From Desulfuromonas acetoxidans DSM 684 (lineage in GTDB: Bacteria > Desulfobacterota > Desulfuromonadia > Desulfuromonadales > Desulfuromonadaceae): DNA of 64,000 nt. The notes under the pieces were generated by a model that had not been told where the DNA came from, made no database searches, and saw only the letters and a program-made list of their open reading frames with translations. The DNA lies in assembly GCF_000167355.1 (NCBI RefSeq), contig NZ_AAEW02000001.1, positions 62,001 through 126,000 on the forward strand, written 5' to 3'. Both the position numbers and the translations under genes were made by a program. The first letter of the stretch is position 1; each line of letters begins with the position of its first letter. Positions 33,579-42,219 of this stretch are shown one piece after another.

Positions 33579-34274
33579 ATGACACCACACGTACTGATCA
33601 CCGGAGGCAACAAAGGGATCGGTCTCGAATGCAGTCGCCTGTTTCTCGCCGCTGGCTACCGGGTCACAGTGATCGCTCGCTCAACTGAACTCGTGGAGGA
33701 TCATCCCAACCTGACCCTGCACCCGTTTGATTTATGCCAGATCGACCAGATCCCGGCGTTGATCAAACAACTGCCGACTATCGACGTGCTAATCAACAAT
33801 GCCGGAGTGATGTTTTCTCTGCCCTATGACAACTATCCGGCCGACAAAGCCGCCACACTGATGAAATTGAACATTGAGGCACCCGTGGCCTTGATCCGTG
33901 AAGTCAGCCGTGGCATGATCCAGCGCGGTGGCGGACGGATCGTCAACAATGCGTCAATCGCCGGCCAGATCGGCCATCCCGACATCTGGTACGGCATCAG
34001 CAAAGCCGGACTGATCAATGCCACCAAAAGTTTTGCCAAACAACTGGGCGGTCAGGGCATTATCATCAATGCTGTCGCTCCCGGCCCGGTGGAAACCGAC
34101 ATGCTCGAAGTGATTCCCGAGCCGCGTAAAAAAGCGATCAAGGCCGCCGTGTACAGCGGTCGTTTTGCAACAGCTTCGGAAGTGGCTCGTACCCTGTTCT
34201 GGCTGGGAACCGACAGCCCCGATTACATCAACGGCACCTGCATCGACATTAATAACGGTGCCTTCCCCCGCTGA
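33579..34274 (+). CDS. Short-chain dehydrogenase/reductase, 231 aa
   Basis: NAD(P)-dependent oxidoreductase of the classical SDR type. Cofactor motif TGGNKGIG (about residues 8-15), NNAG (about 74), catalytic Ser in NNASIAGQIG and YxxxK as YGISK (about 138-142), and the downstream NAVAPGPVETDM. The C-terminal INGTCIDINNG closes the usual Rossmann chain. FabG-like but shorter; substrate unknown. The start follows CGGAGGAAAGC. It opens a compact operon with three small genes (34303, 34611, 34901). Confidence 0.9.
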   Translation: MTPHVLITGGNKGIGLECSRLFLAAGYRVTVIARSTELVEDHPNLTLHPFDLCQIDQIPALIKQLPTIDVLINNAGVMFSLPYDNYPADKAATLMKLNIEAPVALIREVSRGMIQRGGGRIVNNASIAGQIGHPDIWYGISKAGLINATKSFAKQLGGQGIIINAVAPGPVETDMLEVIPEPRKKAIKAAVYSGRFATASEVARTLFWLGTDSPDYINGTCIDINNGAFPR

Positions 34275-34302
34275 GACCCAAGTGGACCAGCAAAGGAGCT
34301 TT

Positions 34303-34593
34303 ATGACTCGCGACACCATGACACAAACCGTCAACTGGCTCGGCACCTCCTATCAAGTTAAAATCAGTTGGGAAACCGAAGGAGACGAAGTGATCTTTAT
34401 CCGTGGCCAGATTAACGGCAAAGAGATTGTCCGTTACTTCCACGGCCGCTGGAAAGACGCCAAAGGCAAGAAACAAGATCCCTCGGAATACTACCGCCTG
34501 AAAAAATGCTGTCAGGAGAAATTCCGTTATCCGCGTTACACATTGCAGGCCATCACCCCGATGTTTACCCTGCTGCTCGGTGAGCAGATGTAG
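34303..34593 (+). CDS. Hypothetical protein, 96 aa
   Basis: The ATG at 34303 follows AAAGGAGCTTT. The product is small, soluble and basic, with a beta-rich start (VNWLGTSYQVKISWETEGDE) and a Lys/Arg-rich middle (GRWKDAKGKKQDPSEYYRL), ending in a short hydrophobic segment (FTLLLGEQM). No family recognised. It lies 28 bases after the SDR gene and 17 before a YciI-like gene, so it is probably in the same transcript. Confidence 0.6.
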   Translation: MTRDTMTQTVNWLGTSYQVKISWETEGDEVIFIRGQINGKEIVRYFHGRWKDAKGKKQDPSEYYRLKKCCQEKFRYPRYTLQAITPMFTLLLGEQM

Positions 34594-34610
34594 CCCAACA
34601 GGAGCCCCCC

Positions 34611-34910
34611 ATGTTTATTATTGAATTGACGTACATCCGCCCGCTCGATGAAATCGACTTTTTCATGAAGGCGCATCTCGATTTTCTCGACAGCCAGTAT
34701 AAGCAAAACCGTTTTATCGCCTCTGGACGCAAAGTGCCCCGCACCGGCGGCATCATCCTCGCACGTGCCGACAATCGTGAAACCATTGAGCAGGTTGTCG
34801 CTCTGGATCCGTTTGTCAAAAACCAAGTGGCACGTGCCAACATCATCGAATTCAATCCGACCATGACCCTGGCGGAGTTTGACAACCTCAAGGAGCCACC
34901 ATGTCATTAG
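34611..34910 (+). CDS. YciI-like protein, 99 aa
   Basis: Dimeric alpha+beta barrel protein of the YciI/YCII family. MFIIELTYIRPLDEIDFFMKAHLDFLD carries the conserved early His near residue 22, and the DxFxxxxxVA-type end reads LDPFVKNQVARANIIEFNPT. The catalytic function of the family is mostly unknown; some members are lactone-cleaving or chlorine-releasing enzymes. The start follows AACAGGAGCCCCCC. It overlaps the following S4 gene by ten bases. Confidence 0.88.
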   Translation: MFIIELTYIRPLDEIDFFMKAHLDFLDSQYKQNRFIASGRKVPRTGGIILARADNRETIEQVVALDPFVKNQVARANIIEFNPTMTLAEFDNLKEPPCH

Positions 34911-35113
34911 TCTTTGACCTTGAAGGCCATGACTACATCGAGCTGAACAATCTACTGAAAGTCACCGGCTTGTGTCATAGCGGCGGGCTGGCCAAACGCC
35001 TGATCGAAGACGGTGAAGTCCGTGTCGACGGCCAGGTCGAATCGCGCAAACGGTGTAAAATTCGCAGCGGACAAGTGGTGGAGTTTTCCGGCGAACAGAT
35101 TGATGTGAAATAG
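34901..35113 (+). CDS. S4-domain RNA-binding protein (YbcJ/YaaA type), 70 aa
   Basis: A single S4 domain: YIELNNLLKVTGLCHSGGLAK, LIEDGEVRVDGQVESRKRCKI and GQVVEF are the standard helices and loop. Minimal S4 proteins of about 70 residues bind structured RNA and occur in ribosome-related roles. It overlaps the YciI-like gene by ten bases, with GAG-rich sequence as the ribosome site, and is the last gene of the SDR operon. Confidence 0.9.
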   Translation: MSLVFDLEGHDYIELNNLLKVTGLCHSGGLAKRLIEDGEVRVDGQVESRKRCKIRSGQVVEFSGEQIDVK

Positions 35114-35210
35114 AATTGTCTTTCACTGCACTTCGTGTTTCAATAAATGAAATATTCATTGGTCGGGGCCAATTGTTGCTGCAATTGATTCATGAGATGT
35201 TGGAGTTGCC

Positions 35211-36905
35211 GTGAAACTTCAATTTAAATTCCTGGTTCCGGTTTTTCTCCTGTTCGGCGCTTTTTTCGTGCTGTTTTTTATCACGGACCATCGTCACAGC
35301 GAAAAAGCTATGGAACAGACCATCCTCAGCCAGGCCCGTTCCCTGGACCGCCTCATTCGCGCTAGCCGACTTGTCTATCACAGCGAATTTCTCGCCAGCG
35401 ATTTTTCGGTTAATCAGCAAACTCAGGTTTTTCTGCCATCGCACACCATGCGAAAAATCTCGGAGAAACTGGCAGAACTTTCACCGGATAATTCCATCCG
35501 TTTTCGCAGCATCACCACAGTCCCGGTCAACAAACTGGCCAAGGCAACCCGCCCGGAGAAACGGGCCCTAGATTTTTTCGCCACCCACCCGCAGGCCGAG
35601 GAACTGTTTGAGCCGACCGTCAAAGAGGATCAGCTCTATTACCAATATTTTTCTCCCACCTATTTCCACGCCTATTGCAACACCTGCCATCCCAACACCA
35701 CGGTGAAAGACGGTGACCTGAATGGGGTGTTAAGCATCACCCTGTCGGCCGAGCATCTACGCGTGCAAACGCTGCAGCGCCAAAACATGGCTCTGATTAT
35801 TCTGCTGGCCAGCCTGGCACTGTGTGGATTTACAACCATATGGCTGTTCCGTCGCCTGATTCATCGCAAGCTCAACACACTGCGTGCCATTTCACAAAAT
35901 ACCGGTTCAGGCAACTATGACGCGGCTGTCAGTGTCGGCGGCAATGATGAATTGGACGATGTGATCCTGTCCATGAATCAGATGTCGGCAGCAATTGCCG
36001 AGCGGGAAGCAGAAATCCTCAAGTCCCATGAATTCTCCTCAGCCATCCTCAGCAACATCAGCGATGCCGTGTCTGTCATTGACTGTGAGTCCTCGAAGAT
36101 TGTTGCTGCCAACCAAGCATTTCTTGACATGCACAATGTCACCTACAGTGAAGCCATCGGTCACCTGTGTCATGAGGTCACACGCTGTCAGAGTCTCGAC
36201 AATGACTCCGCAAAAAGCTGCCCCGGCATGATCGCTGCCAGTACCAAGCAACCCTGCCGCAAAGAGCGCTTTCGCACCACCGGTGACACCATCAGTTACT
36301 TTGACGTATCTGCGTCACCAATCAACAATGCCAACAACACACCGGTTCAGGTGGTCCGGGTTGCCCGCAATATCACCGAAAACAAACAACAGGAAGCGCA
36401 AATCCGCAAACTGGCGTACTATGATGCACTGACTGGCCTGCCAAACCGCACCCTGTTTCATGACCGATTGAGCCAGGCATTGCTCCAATGTGAACGGGAA
36501 AACAGCCACGGTGCCATCGCCTTTCTTGACCTGGATCTGTTTAAAAGCGTCAATGATTCCTATGGTCATGCGGCCGGCGACATGCTGCTCAAAGTCGTTG
36601 CCAAACGCTTAATGGGTTGCGTACGCGAATCCGATACGGTTGCCCGCATCGGTGGCGACGAATTTCTTCTCATCCTGCGCGACCTCAAAGATCGCGACAG
36701 TGCCGTCATCCTTCTTGAACAACTTATTGAATCAATTCGTAAGCCCATCACGTTGAACACTGAAATCATCAATACGTCAGCCAGTGTCGGCCTGTGTTTC
36801 TACCCACAACATGGCACCACGATCGACGACCTGCTCAAGTGCGCCGATGGTGCCATGTATGACGCCAAACGTTCCGGGCGCAACACGTACACGATCTGCG
36901 ATTAG
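35211..36905 (+). CDS. Heme-motif DUF3365-HAMP-PAS-GGDEF diguanylate cyclase, 564 aa
   Basis: Membrane-bound c-di-GMP synthase. The start is a GTG at 35211 with GGAG eight bases upstream. Order: membrane helix about 8-27, a periplasmic Tll0287-like (DUF3365) domain with a c-type heme motif CNTCH at residues 156-160, membrane helix about 193-215, HAMP (about 217-270), PAS (about 275-390) with several cysteines, then GGDEF domain (about 405-560). The active site is the canonical GGDEF and RESD five residues earlier is an I-site. Heme attachment would require periplasmic cytochrome c maturation, so redox or gas (NO, CO) sensing is a reasonable inference. Monocistronic. Confidence 0.93.
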   Translation: MKLQFKFLVPVFLLFGAFFVLFFITDHRHSEKAMEQTILSQARSLDRLIRASRLVYHSEFLASDFSVNQQTQVFLPSHTMRKISEKLAELSPDNSIRFRSITTVPVNKLAKATRPEKRALDFFATHPQAEELFEPTVKEDQLYYQYFSPTYFHAYCNTCHPNTTVKDGDLNGVLSITLSAEHLRVQTLQRQNMALIILLASLALCGFTTIWLFRRLIHRKLNTLRAISQNTGSGNYDAAVSVGGNDELDDVILSMNQMSAAIAEREAEILKSHEFSSAILSNISDAVSVIDCESSKIVAANQAFLDMHNVTYSEAIGHLCHEVTRCQSLDNDSAKSCPGMIAASTKQPCRKERFRTTGDTISYFDVSASPINNANNTPVQVVRVARNITENKQQEAQIRKLAYYDALTGLPNRTLFHDRLSQALLQCERENSHGAIAFLDLDLFKSVNDSYGHAAGDMLLKVVAKRLMGCVRESDTVARIGGDEFLLILRDLKDRDSAVILLEQLIESIRKPITLNTEIINTSASVGLCFYPQHGTTIDDLLKCADGAMYDAKRSGRNTYTICD

Positions 36906-36983
36906 CTGATCGGTAAAATATGGCGAGTGGAGCCCCTCCCAGGGGTTTTGGTGGCGAGTTAACGGAAAAGATTGATTGCATAA

Positions 36984-37020
36984 CAAAAAAACGCCATGAG
37001 TCTCTCCGACTCATGGCGTT
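36984..37020 (-). terminator. Terminator of the DHH gene
   Basis: A perfect 13-bp stem AACGCCATGAGTC/GACTCATGGCGTT (36990-37002 with 37008-37020), loop TCTCC, with T7 following on the minus strand. Confidence 0.9.
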
Positions 37021-37052
37021 CCATAGCGTTACGCTCCCTTTTATCCGTTTGG

Positions 37053-37964
37053 TCAGCCCTGCTCTTTTATCGCCTCCACCAACTCCTTAAGGACCCGATC
37101 CGCATCAGCATAGGCCACCTGGCAGGTGCCAACGGCTCGATGACCGCCGCCGCCGTATTTAAGCATCAGAGAACCGACATCGACCATGGACGTGCGATTG
37201 AGAATACTGTAGCCAACAGAGATCGCAACAAATTCCTTACCACGTCCGTCAATCAGCCGAATGGAAATATTTGTTTCGGGAAACATGGAATAAACAAGAA
37301 ACCGATTCCCCGGCGGCAGATCGCTCAAGCCACGAGCATCGGTGATCGCCACCGGACCATCAACCTGGGTATGCGTTTTGAGGAACTCCTTGCAGCGGGC
37401 ATCATTTTCGAAATAGAGCTTGACCCGCTCCTGAATATCGGAACCGGCCATGATCTCTTTGATGCTTTGGGTACGTAACGCTTCCATCAGGTTTTTCATC
37501 AACTGCAGATTACTGATGGTAAAGCTTTTATGATAGCCCAGACCGGTGCGCGGATCGCAAATGAACCCGAGCAGCACCCAACCTGTCGGGTTGAGGATCT
37601 CTTCTTCGGTCAGATCGGCGGAATCGACACGATCGACATATTCGAGCATCTCGTCAAATTTGTTTAACCGGGCATCCTGATAATAATCGTAAATCACCCG
37701 GGCAGCACTGGGGGCCTGCTCACTGCGCCCTTCGTATTGCCCCTCAAGGGCCAACCGTTCCCGCTCACTGGAATGGTGATCAAACCACAGCCCGCAACCG
37801 GGAACATAGGGCACATTGGCTAAAACATCATCCTTGGTCACTGCAATTTTGCCATCCTGCAGGTCTTTGGGGTGGGCGTACTCCATATGATCGATCACCC
37901 CAAGCTCTTTGAGCAGAGCGGCACAGGCGATCCCGTCAAAATCGGACCGAGTCAACAAACGCAT
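37053..37964 (-). CDS. DHH-family phosphoesterase, 303 aa
   Basis: A metal-dependent phosphoesterase of the DHH/DHHA1 type. The N-terminal RSDFDGIACAALL carries the first aspartates, WFDHHSSE the DHH motif (about residues 63-66), and GGGGHRAVGTCQV near the C-terminus the DHHA1 signature. It lacks a CBS or TM extension, so it is smaller than GdpP; related stand-alone proteins act on oligoribonucleotides, c-di-nucleotide products (pGpG/pApA) or are annotated exopolyphosphatase-like. In a genome rich in cyclases a role in c-di-nucleotide turnover is possible but not shown. The start at 37964 has GGAGG at six bases. Confidence 0.88.
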   Translation of the reverse strand: MRLLTRSDFDGIACAALLKELGVIDHMEYAHPKDLQDGKIAVTKDDVLANVPYVPGCGLWFDHHSSERERLALEGQYEGRSEQAPSAARVIYDYYQDARLNKFDEMLEYVDRVDSADLTEEEILNPTGWVLLGFICDPRTGLGYHKSFTISNLQLMKNLMEALRTQSIKEIMAGSDIQERVKLYFENDARCKEFLKTHTQVDGPVAITDARGLSDLPPGNRFLVYSMFPETNISIRLIDGRGKEFVAISVGYSILNRTSMVDVGSLMLKYGGGGHRAVGTCQVAYADADRVLKELVEAIKEQG

Positions 37965-38073
37965 CAACAACCTCCATGGTATGAGTTTATTCCAGTAATC
38001 AATCTTAAAATACCCGGCTCTTTTTGCAAGACGCAGCGGTCAATACCGCTCGATTAAATCACTTTTTATCCGA

Positions 38074-41000
38074 TCAGAACAACGGACATTCCGCACCGAG
38101 ACACTCCTGATTGCGCACATGTTGATCACAAGGCAGCCATTCTGCGGCAACGAGGGGTAAAGGCAGATACTGCTGAGACAATTCAGCGGCTTTTTGCAAC
38201 GACACCACGCAGTCACGGTTGCAGCAGCGCGCCGCTTTGAATTCCGCAAGATCCGCCAGCACCTGTTGCACCACGTTTTGCACCACCTGTCGTTGGTCGC
38301 CCTTGAGCGGATTGGCTTCGAGAATCAGACTAAAGGCGATCCCCACACCAACAGCGGCACCGCATGCACCGTTGTACGCGCAACTGCCGCCGATCACCTG
38401 CGCTCCACGACTCAAACCCGCCTCCAGCAGCGATTCTCCCATCTTGCCACCAATATTGCGGTAACAGGTCAGGATCACCGCCGGCACCAGAGCATGGTAT
38501 TCCGGACCATGGAGCGGAACCGCCGGGTGCTGACGCAACTGATGAAACAGTTTGAACATATCGGTTTCCCGGCTGTGACGGCACATGGTTTCGATGACGG
38601 CCAACGCATCTTCACTGTGACAGGCATCACACACATAATGACCCTGCTCGCAACACGCCGAGGCGTCAAAATGGCGTCCGCAATAACTGCATTGATAACG
38701 CGTGAACACCACTTCATAGTTGAGCGGCGCACCACAGACCATGCAGCCGCTTTGCTGACGTGACACCGGCACATCATCCACGGCATCGTCGGGAATTTCA
38801 GGAGTGATGGCGCAATTGCAGCTCATGGTAAAAGTTATGTTGGTCACATGACCATCATCATCAAGCTGATAAAGTTGAGCTCCGGCACTACGGGCCAGGG
38901 GAACAGGAATCTCATCGATCTGTCCCGGCACCAGAATCCGCCCATCGGGCAGCCGGATACTGGGGAACGGGCCGGGGTACATCACCCGCACCAACGCCTG
39001 ATCCTGTTCGGGCTTGCGGGCACTGAAAGTCAGCGAGAAGAACGAATGGTCCTGGACGCGGCGGTAGGGCACCCGTTTGTTACACATCACCCCTTCAAAG
39101 CCACTCTCATTGAGCAGGCCAACCAGATCTTTCTGGGTCAGGGCACCGGCAATGCATTCGCCGCGCAACACTTCATCGTTGCGAATAGCGGCATCGGGTT
39201 CTTTTTCACACACCACATCGGCCACCACCAGACGACCTCCCGGCTTTAACACACGGAAAATTTCGTTGAACAGCAGGCGTTTATCCGCTGAAAGGTTGAG
39301 AACGCAGTTGGATAGAATCAGGTCAATACTGTCTGATGCCACCGGCAGTTGTTCGAGGTACCCTTTGCGAAAGTCGAGATTGTTATAGCCGAGGTTTTCA
39401 GCTACACCCACCGCACCCTTGCGGGCCAGGTCGAGCATGGGATCAAGCATGTCAACGCCAATTACCCGCCCTTTGTGACCGGTAAGACGTGCGGCAAGAA
39501 AACACTCCACGCCACTGCCGCAGCCCAAGTCAAGGATGGTCTCCCCGCCCTGAATCTCGGCATCGAGCACCGGGCTACCGCAACCGTAACCGCGGAAGCG
39601 ATAGGCGGGCGGGATATGATCGATCATGGCCGGTTCGTAGCACACCGGATTGAGAATATCTTCGTTTTTATCGCCAACGGCTTCGCTGTAGAAATCTTTG
39701 ACCACACTGCGACTGTCTTCATGGGTGAGCGACAGCAGGCAGTTGGAATGGAGCAATGCCACCTTGCCATGGGCACCACAGCTCTCCAGCATATCGCCCA
39801 TTTTGAGACGCAGCCCCGGCTCGTCGCGCTCGGGGAGCCGACCTGTGGCCTCGACAATCAGGTCGAGGGCCATCTGCTCATAGAGCGGCAGATAGGGATC
39901 ATCGCCAACAAAGGTCTCAGCGTGAATGTAACTGTGGTCAATATCGCCGCCACCAAGCAGATAACGCCACGGCGAAGCCCAGTCACGACAGCTGCTGTGG
40001 CGAATCGCATCGAGCACACTGCTGTTCTTCCAAGCCTGTTGCAGAGAACCGCTCAGGGGGGTTTTGAGAGCGTCAACACCAACCAGGGCCGCAGAGGGAT
40101 AGAGCTGGCCGTCCGGCCCGATGGCCGCAGATTCCCAGCCACTGCCACTGCCGTCATGAATGGTTCCAGAGGGGGCAAAGATCTGGGTTTTCAGGGCATC
40201 AAGGTTGTCGATGCTTATACCGCGCTGGTGTGCCCGCGCTGCGGCCTGATTGAGATAATGATGAATGGTCTCAACGGACGGCACCTGCGCCGATGCAGCG
40301 CGACCACGCACGAAGTACCACATGAAGTGAACATTACCTGCGCCACAATCCGCCGCCAGATCGACCACGTCCGCCATATCGGCAACATTGTCCTGTTCTA
40401 CACACATCGACAACGTAAATGGGAACTGATTGTCACGCAACCACTCGAGTTGTTGTTGGAGACGGGAAAACATACCATCACCACGTAGATGATCGTGTCG
40501 CTCGGGCAACCCATCGACACTGATCTGCAAATGAAAACGACTGAGATCCCAGTCAATACCATTGAGCTGGTGGCTCAGGGTCATGCCGTTGGTGAGCACC
40601 GCCACATGGTGGCTGGGCGTGTTGAGGATGTGCCGGACAATGTCGGCAAAGTCGGGATGAACAAATGGTTCACCACCGGTCAGGGCAAACACCCGGCAGC
40701 CCAGCTCGGACGCCTCATCCACCCGGCGGATAATCTCGCCTGTTGCCAGTTCGTCCTGGCTGTTGGGTCCGGAAGTAAACAGACAATGGCGACAGCTCAA
40801 GTTACAACGGTTTGTGATATGCAACCACAATTCGCGAAGATGATCGGCTGCGAGCAAGGCGCCACGTCCCGGATAGGGGCTGACCACGGCATCCGGCAGG
40901 CGATTGAGAAAACGCTGGACGCGGGGCGTGTCGACATCAAGACTCCCCGTCCGTAACTGCTGAAGCAAGGCATCACCAGCCCGATTAGGAACAAACCAGG

Positions 41001-41076
41001 CCGGTTGATCGTCGCGAAGATAAATCGGGCAGGAGCGGTGCTCAAACCGCTGCCATAAAGAATGGTCAAAACTCAT
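38074..41076 (-). CDS. Radical SAM / methyltransferase / DUF5714-like three-module protein, about 1000 aa
   Basis: Three enzymes in one chain. N-terminal about 75 residues resemble a PqqD-like recognition fold (AWFVPNRAGDALLQQL). Then a radical SAM domain: TNRCNLSCRHCLF supplies the CxxxCxxC cluster ligands (residues 91, 95, 98), with ALTGGEPFVHPDF and LQISVDGLPERHD. A class I SAM methyltransferase follows (about 505-690): ILDLGCGSGVECFLAARL, GVDMLDP and the ArsM-like ILSNCVLNLSADK. The C-terminal about 230 residues are cysteine-rich: two zinc-ribbon-like CxxC pairs, then IGGSCAYNGACGAAVGVGIA and several CC and CxxxC motifs, which I associate with DUF5714. I place the start at the ATG 41076; a GTG at 41124 is an alternative. 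Substrate unknown. Monocistronic. Confidence 0.85.
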   Translation of the reverse strand: MSFDHSLWQRFEHRSCPIYLRDDQPAWFVPNRAGDALLQQLRTGSLDVDTPRVQRFLNRLPDAVVSPYPGRGALLAADHLRELWLHITNRCNLSCRHCLFTSGPNSQDELATGEIIRRVDEASELGCRVFALTGGEPFVHPDFADIVRHILNTPSHHVAVLTNGMTLSHQLNGIDWDLSRFHLQISVDGLPERHDHLRGDGMFSRLQQQLEWLRDNQFPFTLSMCVEQDNVADMADVVDLAADCGAGNVHFMWYFVRGRAASAQVPSVETIHHYLNQAAARAHQRGISIDNLDALKTQIFAPSGTIHDGSGSGWESAAIGPDGQLYPSAALVGVDALKTPLSGSLQQAWKNSSVLDAIRHSSCRDWASPWRYLLGGGDIDHSYIHAETFVGDDPYLPLYEQMALDLIVEATGRLPERDEPGLRLKMGDMLESCGAHGKVALLHSNCLLSLTHEDSRSVVKDFYSEAVGDKNEDILNPVCYEPAMIDHIPPAYRFRGYGCGSPVLDAEIQGGETILDLGCGSGVECFLAARLTGHKGRVIGVDMLDPMLDLARKGAVGVAENLGYNNLDFRKGYLEQLPVASDSIDLILSNCVLNLSADKRLLFNEIFRVLKPGGRLVVADVVCEKEPDAAIRNDEVLRGECIAGALTQKDLVGLLNESGFEGVMCNKRVPYRRVQDHSFFSLTFSARKPEQDQALVRVMYPGPFPSIRLPDGRILVPGQIDEIPVPLARSAGAQLYQLDDDGHVTNITFTMSCNCAITPEIPDDAVDDVPVSRQQSGCMVCGAPLNYEVVFTRYQCSYCGRHFDASACCEQGHYVCDACHSEDALAVIETMCRHSRETDMFKLFHQLRQHPAVPLHGPEYHALVPAVILTCYRNIGGKMGESLLEAGLSRGAQVIGGSCAYNGACGAAVGVGIAFSLILEANPLKGDQRQVVQNVVQQVLADLAEFKAARCCNRDCVVSLQKAAELSQQYLPLPLVAAEWLPCDQHVRNQECLGAECPLF

Positions 41077-41210
41077 AACGTAAAACACTGGTGTCGGCCG
41101 AGTGATCCTCGGTCGGCCCTCCACAAATCGGATAGTATTATGGGCATTATTGGATTCGCCGAGGACTGTATCACCAATGGGTCAAAAAACTCAAGTCCGG
41201 GATTGACGCG

Positions 41211-41573
41211 TTAAGGCGTTTGCCGGGCAAGAATTTCCTCATAAACAGCCAGCACCCCTTCAGGGCGATAACTACAGCTGCGCACGCGCTCGCGGCCATT
41301 CGCCTCGGTCACCTGCCAGTCCATCACTTCAACTTTTTTGCGCCAATGACGGCTGAGTTTATCGCCTTGCAATGATTGCAATCTCTGCCAGAGATCCTCA
41401 AGTGTCATCAGGGTGAAGGTCTCAATTTTATCAATCTTCTCAAGGCGATGGCAGAGAAAGTAGTCGAGCAGTTCCACCTGGTCTGAACTGTGACCAGGCT
41501 CTGTCCAGGCGATAAAATCATGTTCCGGTTGACGTTGTTGCTCAATTTTCTCGTGAAGCTGTTGTACAGTCAT
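41211..41573 (-). CDS. Hypothetical protein, 120 aa
   Basis: The ATG at 41573 follows GGAGGAGCGC; the frame is open further upstream but with no ribosome site. The protein is soluble, mixed alpha/beta and charged, with HDFIAWTEPGHSSDQVELLDY in the N-terminal half and KVEVMDWQVTEANGRERV in the C-terminal half. No family recognised. It is divergent from the FKBP gene with about 108 bases between starts, which must hold both promoters. Confidence 0.58.
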   Translation of the reverse strand: MTVQQLHEKIEQQRQPEHDFIAWTEPGHSSDQVELLDYFLCHRLEKIDKIETFTLMTLEDLWQRLQSLQGDKLSRHWRKKVEVMDWQVTEANGRERVRSCSYRPEGVLAVYEEILARQTP

Positions 41574-41681
41574 GCGCTCCTCCATCATTGAATTGTATAC
41601 AAAAAGACACTCCGGCCATTGACATGCCCGGCAAATCCTCATAGTCTCAGAAACACGTCATTTTACGAAAGGATTTAATTC

Positions 41682-42173
41682 ATGTTTGTGGCAAAAAAAG
41701 GCGATACCATCAAAGTTCATTATACCGGCACCCTGAGTGACGGAACCGTTTTTGACACCTCGACGGACAAGGATCCGTTGTCATTCATTATCGGCAAGCA
41801 GGAGGTCATTGAAGGCTTCGACGATGCGGTCGTCGGCATGGTGCGCGGCGAAACCAAAACCGTCATCATCCCGGCAGAAAAAGCTTATGGCCCGACCAAG
41901 AAATCTCTGATCGAAACACTCGATCGCAGCAGCCTGCCGGACAACATCCACTACAAAGTGGGAAGTCAGATCGAGGTGACCAATAAAGACGGTTCTCTGT
42001 TTTATGTGATGGTGGCCGCAGCCACGGAAGAGGAAATAACTCTGGACGCCAATCACCCGTTGGCTGGCAAAGAGTTGACCTTTGAGATTCACGTTGAGGA
42101 GATCACGCCGAAAAAAGTCGTCGAAAACAACCCCCTCGACGAGATCCTGGGCCGACCGGACGTACTGCAATAA
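41682..42173 (+). CDS. FKBP-type peptidyl-prolyl isomerase (SlyD-like), 163 aa
   Basis: Catalyses cis-trans isomerisation of prolyl bonds. KKGDTIKVHYTGTLSDGTVFD, the conserved GKQEVIEGFDDAVVGM and GETKTVIIPAEKAYG identify the FKBP domain with an inserted IF (chaperone) loop at about residues 70-125, the SlyD arrangement. The His/Cys-rich metal-binding tail of E. coli SlyD is absent. No signal peptide, so it is cytosolic. AAAGGATTTAATTC precedes the start. Confidence 0.92.
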   Translation: MFVAKKGDTIKVHYTGTLSDGTVFDTSTDKDPLSFIIGKQEVIEGFDDAVVGMVRGETKTVIIPAEKAYGPTKKSLIETLDRSSLPDNIHYKVGSQIEVTNKDGSLFYVMVAAATEEEITLDANHPLAGKELTFEIHVEEITPKKVVENNPLDEILGRPDVLQ

Positions 42174-42219
42174 CAGCGGATATGTTCAGTGGCATCGATT
42201 TGCCGCCAAGCGACTGTTG

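Noticed and set aside
38074-41124. An arsenic-methylation gene
   Set aside because: The methyltransferase part is ArsM-like, but no arsR, arsC or transporter is nearby and the fused radical SAM and cysteine-rich parts are not part of known arsenite methyltransferases.
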